A stretch of 35,518 nucleotides of DNA from an uncultured Bacteroidales bacterium (GTDB lineage: Bacteria > Bacteroidota > Bacteroidia > Bacteroidales > UBA932), in NCBI GenBank assembly GCA_944323775.1, contig CALUTT010000025.1:1-35518 (forward strand). The letters are read 5' to 3'. Of this stretch, positions 24,985 to 33,178 are shown one piece after another. The stretch's first letter is position 1. The number at the start of each line of letters is the position of its first letter. A program made the position numbers and the translations under genes. The notes under the pieces are model-generated. The model did not search any database. It was not told where the DNA came from and saw only the letters and a list, made by a program, of their open reading frames with translations.

Positions 24985-25977
24985 ATGCCAGACAGCAATT
25001 TCATAGACTATGTCAAGATATACTGCGCCTCCGGTCACGGGGGAGCAGGTTCGGTGCACCTGCACAGGGCCAAGTATGTCCCGAAGGGAGGCCCTGACGG
25101 CGGTGACGGGGGCAGGGGAGGCCACATTATCCTGAGGGCCAACCCGCAGTTCTGGACTCTGATCCATCTGAAGTACCGCAAGCATATCAAGGCGGAGGAC
25201 GGAGAGAAGGGAGGAAGCGCAAACCGCACCGGCAAGAACGGGGCCGACATTGTGCTTGACGTTCCGGTCGGGACTGTGGCCAGGAACGGTGAAACCGGAG
25301 AGGTTCTGTTCGAGATGATGGAAAGCGGCGAGGAGCGCATTCTCTGCAAGGGAGGGCGCGGAGGCCTCGGCAACAGCAATTTCAAGACATCTACGCTTCA
25401 GACCCCCCGCTTCGCGCAGAGCGGAGAAGAAGGCGAGGAGGGTGTCTACATCCTTGAACTCAAGCTGCTTGCCGATGTGGGTCTGGTCGGGTTCCCCAAT
25501 GCCGGCAAGTCGACCCTTCTGAGTGCCGTGACTGCAGCCAAGCCTAAAATCGCCTCATATGCATTTACGACACTGGAGCCGAATCTCGGGATAGTGAGCT
25601 ATCATGACGGCCGTTCTTTCGTCATGGCCGACATCCCGGGCATAATAGAGGGGGCCCACGAAGGCCGCGGCATAGGCCTTAGATTCCTCAGGCACATAGA
25701 GCGCAACTCCGTGCTGCTGTTCATGGTGAGCGTGGAGGAGGATGACATCGCCGCCGCATACAGGACGCTGCTCTCCGAACTGAAGCAGTACAACCCTGAA
25801 CTGCTTGCCAAGCAGAGGGTCCTTGCCGTTACCAAGTGCGACCTGATCGATGCACAGATGAAGAAGGAGATCCGCCCGCACCTGCCGCGCAAGATACCTT
25901 GCGTGTTCATATCCTCCGCTACAGGAGAAGGAATAGAAGAACTCAAGAACAGGCTTTGGGAGGCTTTGCAGAAATGA
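24985..25977 (+). CDS. obg: GTPase Obg/CgtA
   Basis: A 330-residue essential GTPase involved in 50S ribosome maturation and stress signalling. The N-terminal Obg fold (about residues 1-158) shows its Gly-rich loops (GGPDGGDGGRGGHI and CKGGRGGLGNSNF). The G domain follows: G1 GFPNAGKST at 169-177, G3 DIPG, G4 as TKCD (usually NKxD) and G5 SSATGEG. There is no C-terminal OCT extension, as in other Bacteroidota. The start ATG follows a -7 box. The next gene overlaps its stop codon. Confidence 0.97.
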   Translation: MPDSNFIDYVKIYCASGHGGAGSVHLHRAKYVPKGGPDGGDGGRGGHIILRANPQFWTLIHLKYRKHIKAEDGEKGGSANRTGKNGADIVLDVPVGTVARNGETGEVLFEMMESGEERILCKGGRGGLGNSNFKTSTLQTPRFAQSGEEGEEGVYILELKLLADVGLVGFPNAGKSTLLSAVTAAKPKIASYAFTTLEPNLGIVSYHDGRSFVMADIPGIIEGAHEGRGIGLRFLRHIERNSVLLFMVSVEEDDIAAAYRTLLSELKQYNPELLAKQRVLAVTKCDLIDAQMKKEIRPHLPRKIPCVFISSATGEGIEELKNRLWEALQK

Positions 25978-26564
25978 ACGGATTCCTCGAGACCCTGGAG
26001 CTGGCCGACAAGAACGCCACGCTCGCCCTGAATTCACTGCATTGCCCAGTCAGCGATTTTGTGTGGCAATGCTTTTCCGATAAGCTGCTGTGGGTCCCGC
26101 TGTACCTTGCGGTGCTCGTGTTCCTGTTCCTGCGGCTCGGCCCGAAAAAGGCTGTGGCGGTGACGCTGGCATGCGTACTTACCGTGCTGGTGTGTGACCA
26201 GCTGGCAAACTTCACGAAAGAGTATTTCGCCAGGTTCCGTCCATGCTGGGACGACTATATGGTTTCCGGCGGGCTGCGCCTGCTTGAAGACAAGGGGAAC
26301 ATGTACGGCTTCTACTCGGCGCATGCGGCGAACGCTCTGGGCTTTGCCGTGTGCTCTGCATTGGGATTCAGGCTGGACCGCAGCCGCAGCTACCGTCCCT
26401 ACGGGATATGCATCTGCGCATGGGGAATACTCGTCGGCCTGAGCCGTGTTTTCGTCGGCAAACATTTTCTCGGGGACGTGCTGGTCGGTTTTGCAGTCGG
26501 CGCTCTTGTCGGCTGGGCCATGGCGTCTCTTGCCTCGCTTGCCGCAAGGGCTCTGAAGCTATAG
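25974..26564 (+). CDS. PAP2-family membrane phosphatase
   Basis: A 196-residue integral membrane phosphatase, probably acting on a lipid phosphate such as undecaprenyl or phosphatidyl phosphates. The three PAP2 motifs are present: KEYFARFRP (KxxxxxxRP), YSAH (usually PSGH) and SRVFVGKHFLGD (SRxxxxxHxxxD), interspersed with about five TM helices. The start is the ATG overlapping the obg stop (ATGA at 25974), matching homologue starts; the open frame extends upstream inside obg but is not meaningful there. It overlaps the convergent lipid kinase gene by 6 bp. Confidence 0.92.
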   Translation: MNGFLETLELADKNATLALNSLHCPVSDFVWQCFSDKLLWVPLYLAVLVFLFLRLGPKKAVAVTLACVLTVLVCDQLANFTKEYFARFRPCWDDYMVSGGLRLLEDKGNMYGFYSAHAANALGFAVCSALGFRLDRSRSYRPYGICICAWGILVGLSRVFVGKHFLGDVLVGFAVGALVGWAMASLASLAARALKL

Positions 26565-27512
26565 CCCGGGACCTCTGATGACGTTTATCTTTTCTCCGGT
26601 AACCTCCAGGCTGAGAGGGAGGCGGCCGATGATTTCTCCGTCTAGTTCGACTATGTCAGTCGAATTCATGCTTAGCGGGACGACTTGCAGACACTTGCAG
26701 CGCCCCGTAATGGTGTACGGACATTTGTCCATGGTACCGGTGAAGAGCCTTCTCGCCTGGATTGCAAGGGTCGTTACCGGCAGCTTCGGTATTATCAGAT
26801 AATCGAGCAGGCCGTCATCGGGACAGGCAAGCGGGACCTGTCTCATCCCGCTCCCGGAATATTTACCGTTCCCGAAGCCTATGGAGTAGCACTTGCCGCT
26901 GAAGACAGTCTTTCCGTCCGCGACTACAGCCACGTCGAGCGCGCTGGTGTTGAAGACTGTGTGGACAAGCGCGTTGAGGTATATCAGCTTGCTGCGGCGG
27001 CCGCTTTCCTTTTCCGCATTGACTCTGCGGCATATGTGGGAATCAAACCCGACTCCGCCCACATTGGCCATGTAGGCTCTCTTGTCATCGGCGCAGCGTG
27101 CCTCGATAATATCCATCTGGAGGGTGTCGCCCTTGCCCAGCAGCTCAAGGGCCTTCATCGCGTCGCAAGGTATCCCGAGGGACTTGATCCAGTCGTTGCC
27201 GGAACCTATCGGGATTACCGACAGGCAGAAGTCGGCCGGAGAAGCTCCGTTCTCCTCGCACCATCGGCATATTCCGTTGAAGGTTTCGTGCAGTGACCCG
27301 TCGCCTCCTACGGCGATTATCTTCCTGTATCCCTTGCGTGCGGCCTTGATGGCAAGCTGCGTGGCGTGACGTTTGTGGTCGGTGAGTGCCGTGACGAAGG
27401 GGATGCCGTCCCGTTCCAGCTTCTTTTCAGCAGGCAGCCATTTTCTCATGGTCTTGCCCGAACCGGCACGTGGATTGACTATGAAGTAACAAGAGTTTTT
27501 CGGGTCTGACAT
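26559..27512 (-). CDS. Diacylglycerol/lipid kinase family protein (DagK/YegS-like)
   Basis: A 317-residue soluble lipid kinase of the DAGK catalytic-domain superfamily, transferring phosphate from ATP to a lipid alcohol. It shows FIVNPRAGSGKT, the GGDGSLHETFNGI nucleotide-binding motif, PIGSGNDWIKSLG and PDDGLLDYLII, all in the expected order. The start is the ATG at 27512 (MSDPKNSCYF); the open frame continues far upstream but runs antisense through parA. The -7 box TACATTTG ends four bases before this ATG. Convergent with the PAP2 phosphatase, whose reaction is chemically opposite, although a shared substrate is not demonstrated. Confidence 0.9.
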   Translation of the reverse strand: MSDPKNSCYFIVNPRAGSGKTMRKWLPAEKKLERDGIPFVTALTDHKRHATQLAIKAARKGYRKIIAVGGDGSLHETFNGICRWCEENGASPADFCLSVIPIGSGNDWIKSLGIPCDAMKALELLGKGDTLQMDIIEARCADDKRAYMANVGGVGFDSHICRRVNAEKESGRRSKLIYLNALVHTVFNTSALDVAVVADGKTVFSGKCYSIGFGNGKYSGSGMRQVPLACPDDGLLDYLIIPKLPVTTLAIQARRLFTGTMDKCPYTITGRCKCLQVVPLSMNSTDIVELDGEIIGRLPLSLEVTGEKINVIRGPGL

Positions 27513-27516
27513 ACTG

Positions 27517-27524
27517 CAAATGTA
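27517..27524 (-). promoter_or_regulatory. -7 promoter element for the lipid kinase gene
   Basis: TACATTTG on the minus strand, separated from the start codon by only CAGT. A transcript begun at the normal distance would start at or next to the ATG, as for copA. Confidence 0.5.
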
Positions 27525-27536
27525 CGGATATTTTAT

Positions 27537-27544
27537 TACATTTG
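27537..27544 (+). promoter_or_regulatory. -7 promoter element for parA
   Basis: TACATTTG on the plus strand, 19 nt before the parA ATG, with AACAGGAAT providing a weak ribosome site. It is divergent from, and only 12 bp away from, an identical box serving the lipid kinase gene. Confidence 0.55.
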
Positions 27545-27563
27545 TAGTCTTTAGAACAGGAAT

Positions 27564-28340
27564 ATGGGAAAAGTCATTGCTATTGCGAACCAGAAGGGAG
27601 GAGTCGGGAAAACCACGACCGCAATCAATCTTGCCGCGTCTCTGGCGGTTCTCGAAAAGAAGGTTCTGATCATAGATGCAGACCCTCAGGCCAATACGAC
27701 TTCCGGGCTTAACTTTTCGCCTGACAATGACCAGAAGCGCACCCTCTATGAGGTGATGATAGGTCAGATTGACGTTACGGATGCCCTTATCCAGACCGAG
27801 ATGGACAACCTGCACATGATCCCTTCCCACATCAACCTCGTCGGTGCGGAGATAGAGCTGCTGAACTTTCAGGACCGTGAATCGGTGATGAAGAACGCTC
27901 TTGCCCCGATCAGGGACAATTATGACTACATCATCATAGACTGCTCCCCGTCGCTGGGAATAATCACGATCAACTCCCTTACGGCTGCCGACTCTGTTAT
28001 TATACCTGTCCAGCCGGAGTTCTTCGCGCTCGAAGGTCTTGGCAAGCTGCTTCAGACAATCAAGATCGTTCAGAGCGAGGTCAATACCTCCCTTCAGATC
28101 GAGGGCTTCGTGGTCACCATGTTCGACGGCAGGACAAGGGTGCACTCCCAGGTGCTCGAGGAACTGCGCGACCATTTCAAGGACATGGTATTCAAGACAG
28201 TCATCCAGCGCAACATCCGCCTCAGCGAAGCTCCCTCTCACGGGAAGCCTATTATCCTGTATGACATTATGTGCAACGGTTCCAACAACTACCTCAACCT
28301 TGCGAGGGAGGTGATGGAGCACAACGGAGAAAAGATATGA
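27564..28340 (+). CDS. parA: Chromosome-partitioning ATPase ParA/Soj
   Basis: A 258-residue Walker-type ATPase of the chromosomal Soj group, moving ParB-parS complexes over the nucleoid. The deviant Walker A KGGVGKTT is at residues 11-18 (both signature lysines present), Walker A' LIIDADPQANTTSGL follows, and Walker B is YIIIDCSPSLG. Its small size with no N-terminal HTH places it in the chromosomal Soj class and not the large plasmid ParA class. Its stop overlaps the parB start (ATGA). Confidence 0.96.
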   Translation: MGKVIAIANQKGGVGKTTTAINLAASLAVLEKKVLIIDADPQANTTSGLNFSPDNDQKRTLYEVMIGQIDVTDALIQTEMDNLHMIPSHINLVGAEIELLNFQDRESVMKNALAPIRDNYDYIIIDCSPSLGIITINSLTAADSVIIPVQPEFFALEGLGKLLQTIKIVQSEVNTSLQIEGFVVTMFDGRTRVHSQVLEELRDHFKDMVFKTVIQRNIRLSEAPSHGKPIILYDIMCNGSNNYLNLAREVMEHNGEKI

Positions 28341-29281
28341 GCAAGATACAGAGAGGATTGGGAAAAGGAGTCGGGGCCATTTTCTCTGAGGTCCCGGGAG
28401 CCGACCAGCTGCGCAAGCCGGTCGGATACGTCAACAAGGAGGTAGTCGGAACCCGGGGTGTTCGCGAGAATACCGCGGACATTCTCCGCATACCTGTGGA
28501 CATGATAGAGCCGAACCCCTTCCAGCCGCGAATGTCGTTCGACCAGGCTTCCCTCGAGGAACTCGCCTCGTCCATCCGTACCCTTGGGCTGATCCAGCCG
28601 ATAACCGTGCGCCGGATTACGGACAACCGCTATCAGATAATAAGCGGCGAGAGGCGCTACAAGGCGTGCCGTATGGCCGGCTTTTCAACGGTCCCGGCCT
28701 ATATCAGGGATGCCAACGACCAGGGCATGCTTGAGATGGCTATCGTCGAGAACGTCCAGAGGGAGAACCTCGACCCCATAGAGCTTGCACTCAGCTATCA
28801 GAGGCTCATTGACGAGTGTTCTCTGACCCAGGATACCCTTGCGGACAGGGTAGGCAAGAAGAGGGCGACCGTGGCCAACACGATCAGGCTGCTCAAGTTG
28901 CCGGCAAAGGTCCAGCATGACATCAAGGTCGGTCTTCTCAGCGCAGGACACGCGAAGGCGATTCTTGCGGTTGACGACCCCAAGCTGCAGGAGCAGCTCT
29001 GCGACCTGGTTATCCGTGACGGGATGTCCGTCAGGGAACTCGAGGCCCTGGTGCGCAAGGTGCTCGTCGGCCCGGCAGCCGCCTCGGCCAAGAGCGTGCG
29101 CAGGCAGCAGCAGGAGCTCCCGGAGGACTACAGGCGCATCCTTGAGCGTGTTGGAAAGTACTTCGCGAGCGAGATTTCACTCAAGAGAAGTCCTTCCGGA
29201 AAAGGTACGATGACGATCAGGTTCAATTCCGACGATGAGGTCCGGGCCTTTGTCAAGGCCTTGGATGAAAAGCAGTTCTGA
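28337..29281 (+). CDS. parB: Chromosome-partitioning protein ParB/Spo0J
   Basis: A 314-residue CTP-dependent DNA clamp that loads at parS. The N-terminal ParB domain has IEPNPFQPRMSFD, the box SGERRYKACRMAG that binds CTP, and IVENVQRENLDPIE. The central HTH is TQDTLADRVGKKRATVANTIRLLKLP. The C-terminal dimerisation segment is KGTMTIRFNSDDEVRAFVKAL. The start is the ATG overlapping the parA stop at 28337; the open frame extends back to 28271 inside parA without homology. No parS-like palindrome was seen in the window. Confidence 0.96.
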   Translation: MSKIQRGLGKGVGAIFSEVPGADQLRKPVGYVNKEVVGTRGVRENTADILRIPVDMIEPNPFQPRMSFDQASLEELASSIRTLGLIQPITVRRITDNRYQIISGERRYKACRMAGFSTVPAYIRDANDQGMLEMAIVENVQRENLDPIELALSYQRLIDECSLTQDTLADRVGKKRATVANTIRLLKLPAKVQHDIKVGLLSAGHAKAILAVDDPKLQEQLCDLVIRDGMSVRELEALVRKVLVGPAAASAKSVRRQQQELPEDYRRILERVGKYFASEISLKRSPSGKGTMTIRFNSDDEVRAFVKALDEKQF

Positions 29282-30183
29282 TGGAAAGACGTCTCCGGTT
29301 CGTGCTGCTGACGCTTGCGGCCTTCGCGGCTGCGGTCTCTTTTGCGCCCTCCGCTTCCGCACAGTTCCGGGAGGAGGCGTTCACCCAGCAGTACAACTCT
29401 GACGTATCTGACCAGAACGATTCGGTCGAGGTACTTTTCTCGTTCAAGGAATATTTCGGAGGCCTGGCACACAAGAACGATCTCAAGATAGGCAACATGT
29501 TCGCCGGGTCGATGGTCTTCGTCGGAGGCAATCAGATCTACAACCGCCAGTACTGGAAACTGCCCATAGTCTACGGGACCATCGGTGCCGGTCTTGGCGG
29601 CGGATTCTATTTCCGGAACAAGGGAGACACCAGGGCTTCCACCCTGTGTTTCATAGGGGCCGGTGTAGCCTACTGGGCTACCATGATGGATGGCGTGATC
29701 AGCTACCGTCCCAACGATTATCCTCATGCCGGCAAGGCTACTCTCTATTCCCTGCTTGTTCCCGGTCTGGGACAGATATACAACAAGGAATACTGGAAGG
29801 TCCCCATCTATGTCGGCGGCATGGTGGCGGGTCTGCATTACTATTTCACCTTTTCGAAGAATTTCGAGCGTTTCCGCTCGATTTATATTGAGGCGAGTGC
29901 GGCGGGATCTGCTTATGACGGGCCTTTCACGGCTGAACAGGCCCTCTACTACCGTAACATATACCGTCGCTACAGGGATTACTCTCTGCTGGCAACGGCT
30001 CTGGTCTATGTTTTGCAGATTATAGACGCGAATGTATTTTCATACATGCACGACTTCGAGGTTAACGATGACATTTCGATGAACATGGGCCCGGCAGTTC
30101 TGATTCCTGACAACCAGTTTGCCGGTGTCGGACTTTCCGGCGGGAATGTAGGAGTCGGCATCAGACTTGGAATCAAATTTTGA
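29281..30183 (+). CDS. DUF5683-type exported/membrane protein after parB
   Basis: A 300-residue protein with a signal peptide (residues 1-27, ending SASA-Q). The body carries hydrophobic segments and a near-duplicate motif: IYNRQYWKLPIVYGTIGAGLGGGFYF (about 86-111) and IYNKEYWKVPIYVGGMVAGLHYYFTF (about 166-191). This matches the Bacteroidota family DUF5683, consistently encoded between parB and mltD; its role is unknown. The start codon overlaps the parB stop by one base (TGATG). The C-terminus ends GVGIRLGIKF, a beta-strand-like, outer-membrane-style terminus. Confidence 0.87.
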   Translation: MERRLRFVLLTLAAFAAAVSFAPSASAQFREEAFTQQYNSDVSDQNDSVEVLFSFKEYFGGLAHKNDLKIGNMFAGSMVFVGGNQIYNRQYWKLPIVYGTIGAGLGGGFYFRNKGDTRASTLCFIGAGVAYWATMMDGVISYRPNDYPHAGKATLYSLLVPGLGQIYNKEYWKVPIYVGGMVAGLHYYFTFSKNFERFRSIYIEASAAGSAYDGPFTAEQALYYRNIYRRYRDYSLLATALVYVLQIIDANVFSYMHDFEVNDDISMNMGPAVLIPDNQFAGVGLSGGNVGVGIRLGIKF

Positions 30184-30185
30184 CA

Positions 30186-31808
30186 ATGATCGGGAAAACA
30201 ATATTGCCGCTGCTTGTCCTGCTTTGTGTCCAGACCGGGTCAAGCGCACAGAACTTCAGGTTCTCTGACCTGTTCAACCGTCCGACGCGCAAGATTCTTC
30301 TTGCCGAGAACGAGACGCTGAGATTCAACCTCGATTCGCTTCAGGCTCTGGTCGACAGCCTTGAACAGAGACGCTACCTGGAGGACAGCGTCCTCGTAAG
30401 CCTGATAGAGGGGAACGAGCCGGATGTCCCGGAGCTCGAGTTCGAATACTCTCCTGAAGTTACCGACAGTCTGCTGCAGCTGTGGTACCGCAGTTCCGTC
30501 ATCAGCGACTTCGACACCGTACACGAGTATGACATGGACTCCGTGCGCTTTACCTCAAACGTGTCGGACAGCGTGATGATGCAGAGGCTTGCCGACATGA
30601 ATTCGTTCATCTCGCTTCCTTTCAACGAAAACGTCAAGAACAACATAATTCTCTATTCCGAGAAAATGGACGAGAGGATGGGGCGCGTGCTCGGCCTGAG
30701 CCAGTACTATTTCCCTATTTTCGAGGATGTCCTCAGCAAGTATTCCCTCCCGCTCGAGCTCAAGTACATGGCAGTCGTCGAATCCATGCTTAATCCTACG
30801 GCCACTTCACGTGCCGGGGCGAAGGGAATATGGCAGTTTATCTATTCCACGGGGCGCAGCTACGGCCTTGAGATCAACTCATACGTGGACGAGCGTATGG
30901 ATGTCGAGAAGGCTATGGATGCCGCGGCAAGATACCTCGAGGATGCATACAGGATCTTCGGCGACTGGACCCTTGCCATGAGTTCATACAACTGCGGAGC
31001 CGGCAATGTCTCGAAGGCGATCCGGCGTGCCGGAGGGAGCATGGACTATTGGGACATCTATCCTTATCTTCCAAGGGAGACCCGTGGGTATGTGCCTGCC
31101 TTTGTCGGCGTGATGTATGCGATGACTTACTACAAGGAATACGGGATCGAGCCTCAGGATGTCGGGATGCCCGCAAGGACTGATACCTTCGAAATCAGGA
31201 AGAACCTGCATTTTCGTCAGATCAGCGACGTGGTGGGGGTTCCGATTCAGGATCTGGAGAATCTCAATCCCCAGTATTTCAATGATATAATACCCGGTGC
31301 CAATCACAGCTACATTCTCAAGCTGCCTTCAAGCTGGACCACCGCATTCCTCGATACGGATCAGGATTCCCTGTATAACTACAAGAAGGATTCGCTCTTC
31401 AGCGCGAAGGTGATAAGGGACGTGCACAATTCCGGAAAGAAAGGCTCGCAGAACCGCATTGCGTACAAAGTCAGGAGCGGGGACTATCTCGGCAAGATCG
31501 CCGGACGCTACGGTGTCAGCGTCAGCCAGCTGAAGAAATGGAACAATCTCAGGTCATCCGACATACGCGCAGGGCAGACTCTGTACATATACGGTGCATC
31601 GCCGTCAGCCTCGAAGTCCTCTTCTTCCGTTTCAAAGTCTCCGTCATCCTACAAGACGGGGTCATACTATACTGTCAAGTCCGGAGATTCCCTGTACAAT
31701 ATCGCGAAACTCTACCCCGGAGTTAGCGCCGAGAACATCAAGGAGGCCAACGGCCTGAAAAACGACAGGATACGTCCCGGCCAGAAACTTAGGATCCCTC
31801 TGCCCTAA
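30186..31808 (+). CDS. mltD: MltD-like membrane-bound lytic transglycosylase with LysM repeats
   Basis: A 540-residue exported murein lytic transglycosylase. It has a signal peptide (1-21, ending SSA-Q), a coiled-coil-like N-terminal stretch (about 40-75), and the goose-lysozyme/SLT domain (about 170-290) with the catalytic Glu at 199 (MAVVESMLNP) and SRAGAKGIWQFI plus SSYNCGAGN. A diverged LysM-like segment (LHFRQISDVVGVPIQDLENLNPQ) precedes two canonical LysM domains at 425-470 and 494-540, joined by a Ser-rich linker. The ATG at 30186 is preferred to the TTG at 30180. It completes the parA-parB-DUF5683-mltD operon and its stop codon overlaps the convergent aldehyde dehydrogenase stop. Confidence 0.92.
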   Translation: MIGKTILPLLVLLCVQTGSSAQNFRFSDLFNRPTRKILLAENETLRFNLDSLQALVDSLEQRRYLEDSVLVSLIEGNEPDVPELEFEYSPEVTDSLLQLWYRSSVISDFDTVHEYDMDSVRFTSNVSDSVMMQRLADMNSFISLPFNENVKNNIILYSEKMDERMGRVLGLSQYYFPIFEDVLSKYSLPLELKYMAVVESMLNPTATSRAGAKGIWQFIYSTGRSYGLEINSYVDERMDVEKAMDAAARYLEDAYRIFGDWTLAMSSYNCGAGNVSKAIRRAGGSMDYWDIYPYLPRETRGYVPAFVGVMYAMTYYKEYGIEPQDVGMPARTDTFEIRKNLHFRQISDVVGVPIQDLENLNPQYFNDIIPGANHSYILKLPSSWTTAFLDTDQDSLYNYKKDSLFSAKVIRDVHNSGKKGSQNRIAYKVRSGDYLGKIAGRYGVSVSQLKKWNNLRSSDIRAGQTLYIYGASPSASKSSSSVSKSPSSYKTGSYYTVKSGDSLYNIAKLYPGVSAENIKEANGLKNDRIRPGQKLRIPLP

Positions 31809-33172
31809 CCGAGTATCATCCGTATGAGCTTCATGAACCTGTAGGGAGGATAACGGAACGGAAGGTCGCTGCCTGCGGGGGATGAAAGTACCGTCTTGCG
31901 GTGAGAGAAGGCGAGAAAGCTGTCTTTTCCGCGGTAGCAGCCCATTCCGGATTCTCCGATGCCTCCGAACGGAACGCCGCTGCACGCGATGTGCATGATG
32001 GTGTCGTTCACGCAGGCGCCGCCGCAGCGCAGGCTTCTTACGAATTCATTGCCACGGGAGGTCTCTCCGAAATAATACATTGCAAGCGGACTTGGTCTCG
32101 ACGCTATGAATTCCCTTACGTTTTCAAGGGAGTCGAACTCCACAAGAGGCAGGACAGGCCCGAAAATCTCTTCGTTCATGACTGCCGACTGCATGTCGCT
32201 GGGAGCGACGAGTGTCGGTTCGATGAATCTGGTGTTCCTGTCGCAGCGTCCTCCGCAGATAATGCGTGAAGAGTCGATGTAGGACTTGATCCGGTCGAAA
32301 GCCTTCTCGTTGACTATCCTCGTGTAATAGGGACTTTCCAGGACGTCCTGTCCGTAGAGCTGCGTGAGCGCTTCCTTGAAACTGGCGATGAACTCATCCT
32401 TGATGGAGCTGTGGACCATCAGATAGTCCGGCGCTATGCAGGTCTGTCCCGCATTGAGCGCCTTGCCCCACGCTATCTTCCTTGCCGACGCCTTGAGGTC
32501 CGCCCCTGTGTCGACTATGCACGGACTCTTGCCTCCGAGCTCCAGTACTACAGGCGTCAGATGTGATGCGGCGGCCTGCATTACGACTCTTCCGAGCGAC
32601 GGGCTTCCCGTAAAGAAGATGATGTCGAATTTCTGCTCGAGAAGTTCCGCATTCACCTCCCTGTGGCCCGACAGGGCGGCTATGTATTCGCTGCCGAATG
32701 TCTCAGACACCATCCTACAGAGTACGGAAGACACTTCGGGGACAAGAGGGGAAGTCTTCAGGACGGCAGTGCAGCCGGAAGAGATGGCCCCGACCAGAGG
32801 ACACAGCAGCAGAAGCACCGGGTAGTTCCATGGTGCCATTATCAGTGCGTTGCCGAGTGGTTCGCATACGACCCTTACCGAAGACGGCATGACGGCCGGT
32901 GATGGGAAAACCTTCTTTTCCCTGGTCCATGACCCGAGCTTGCGCAAGTGTGTGTCAATCTCGGACCGCAGTATGCCGATTTCTGTCATGTACGCCTCTT
33001 CCCGGGACTTGTGAAGGTCCTTTTCGAGGGCTTCATACAGACGGTCTTCCCATTTGGTCAGGGCCGAGTCAAGTTCGCGAAGCATTCTTTTCCTGAACGC
33101 CGTGTCAAGAGTCTGTCCGGAGGCGAAGAATTTCCTTTGGGACTCGATGGTTGCAGCTATCTGCATAGTCAT
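31805..33172 (-). CDS. Aldehyde dehydrogenase, class-3-like
   Basis: A 455-residue NAD(P)+-dependent aldehyde dehydrogenase, oxidising aldehydes to acids. The catalytic general base E211 (LELGGKSP) and nucleophile C245 (NAGQTCIAPDYL) are present, with FFTGSPSLG as the dinucleotide-contact segment and EEIFGPVLP near the C-terminus. The length of ~455 and the absence of an N-terminal extension fit the class 3 (fatty aldehyde) branch. The ATG at 33172 is used; another at 33166 is equally possible. rarA ends 6 bp upstream, suggesting cotranscription. The physiological substrate is unknown. Confidence 0.93.
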   Translation of the reverse strand: MTMQIAATIESQRKFFASGQTLDTAFRKRMLRELDSALTKWEDRLYEALEKDLHKSREEAYMTEIGILRSEIDTHLRKLGSWTREKKVFPSPAVMPSSVRVVCEPLGNALIMAPWNYPVLLLLCPLVGAISSGCTAVLKTSPLVPEVSSVLCRMVSETFGSEYIAALSGHREVNAELLEQKFDIIFFTGSPSLGRVVMQAAASHLTPVVLELGGKSPCIVDTGADLKASARKIAWGKALNAGQTCIAPDYLMVHSSIKDEFIASFKEALTQLYGQDVLESPYYTRIVNEKAFDRIKSYIDSSRIICGGRCDRNTRFIEPTLVAPSDMQSAVMNEEIFGPVLPLVEFDSLENVREFIASRPSPLAMYYFGETSRGNEFVRSLRCGGACVNDTIMHIACSGVPFGGIGESGMGCYRGKDSFLAFSHRKTVLSSPAGSDLPFRYPPYRFMKLIRMILG

Positions 33173-33178
33173 GTGGTT

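Noticed and set aside
25836-25973. N-terminal extension of the PAP2 protein inside obg
   Set aside because: Pro/Arg-rich out-of-frame translation of obg; the ATGA-coupled start at 25974 fits the family.
26559-28322. 587-codon open frame on the minus strand covering the lipid kinase gene and most of parA
   Set aside because: Only the part from 27512 downward has kinase homology; the rest is antisense to parA and appears because of codon bias. The kinase start was placed at 27512.
27500-29300. parS site near parAB
   Set aside because: No sequence close to the GTTNCACGTGNAAC-type palindrome was seen here or at the few CACGTG sites elsewhere in the window.
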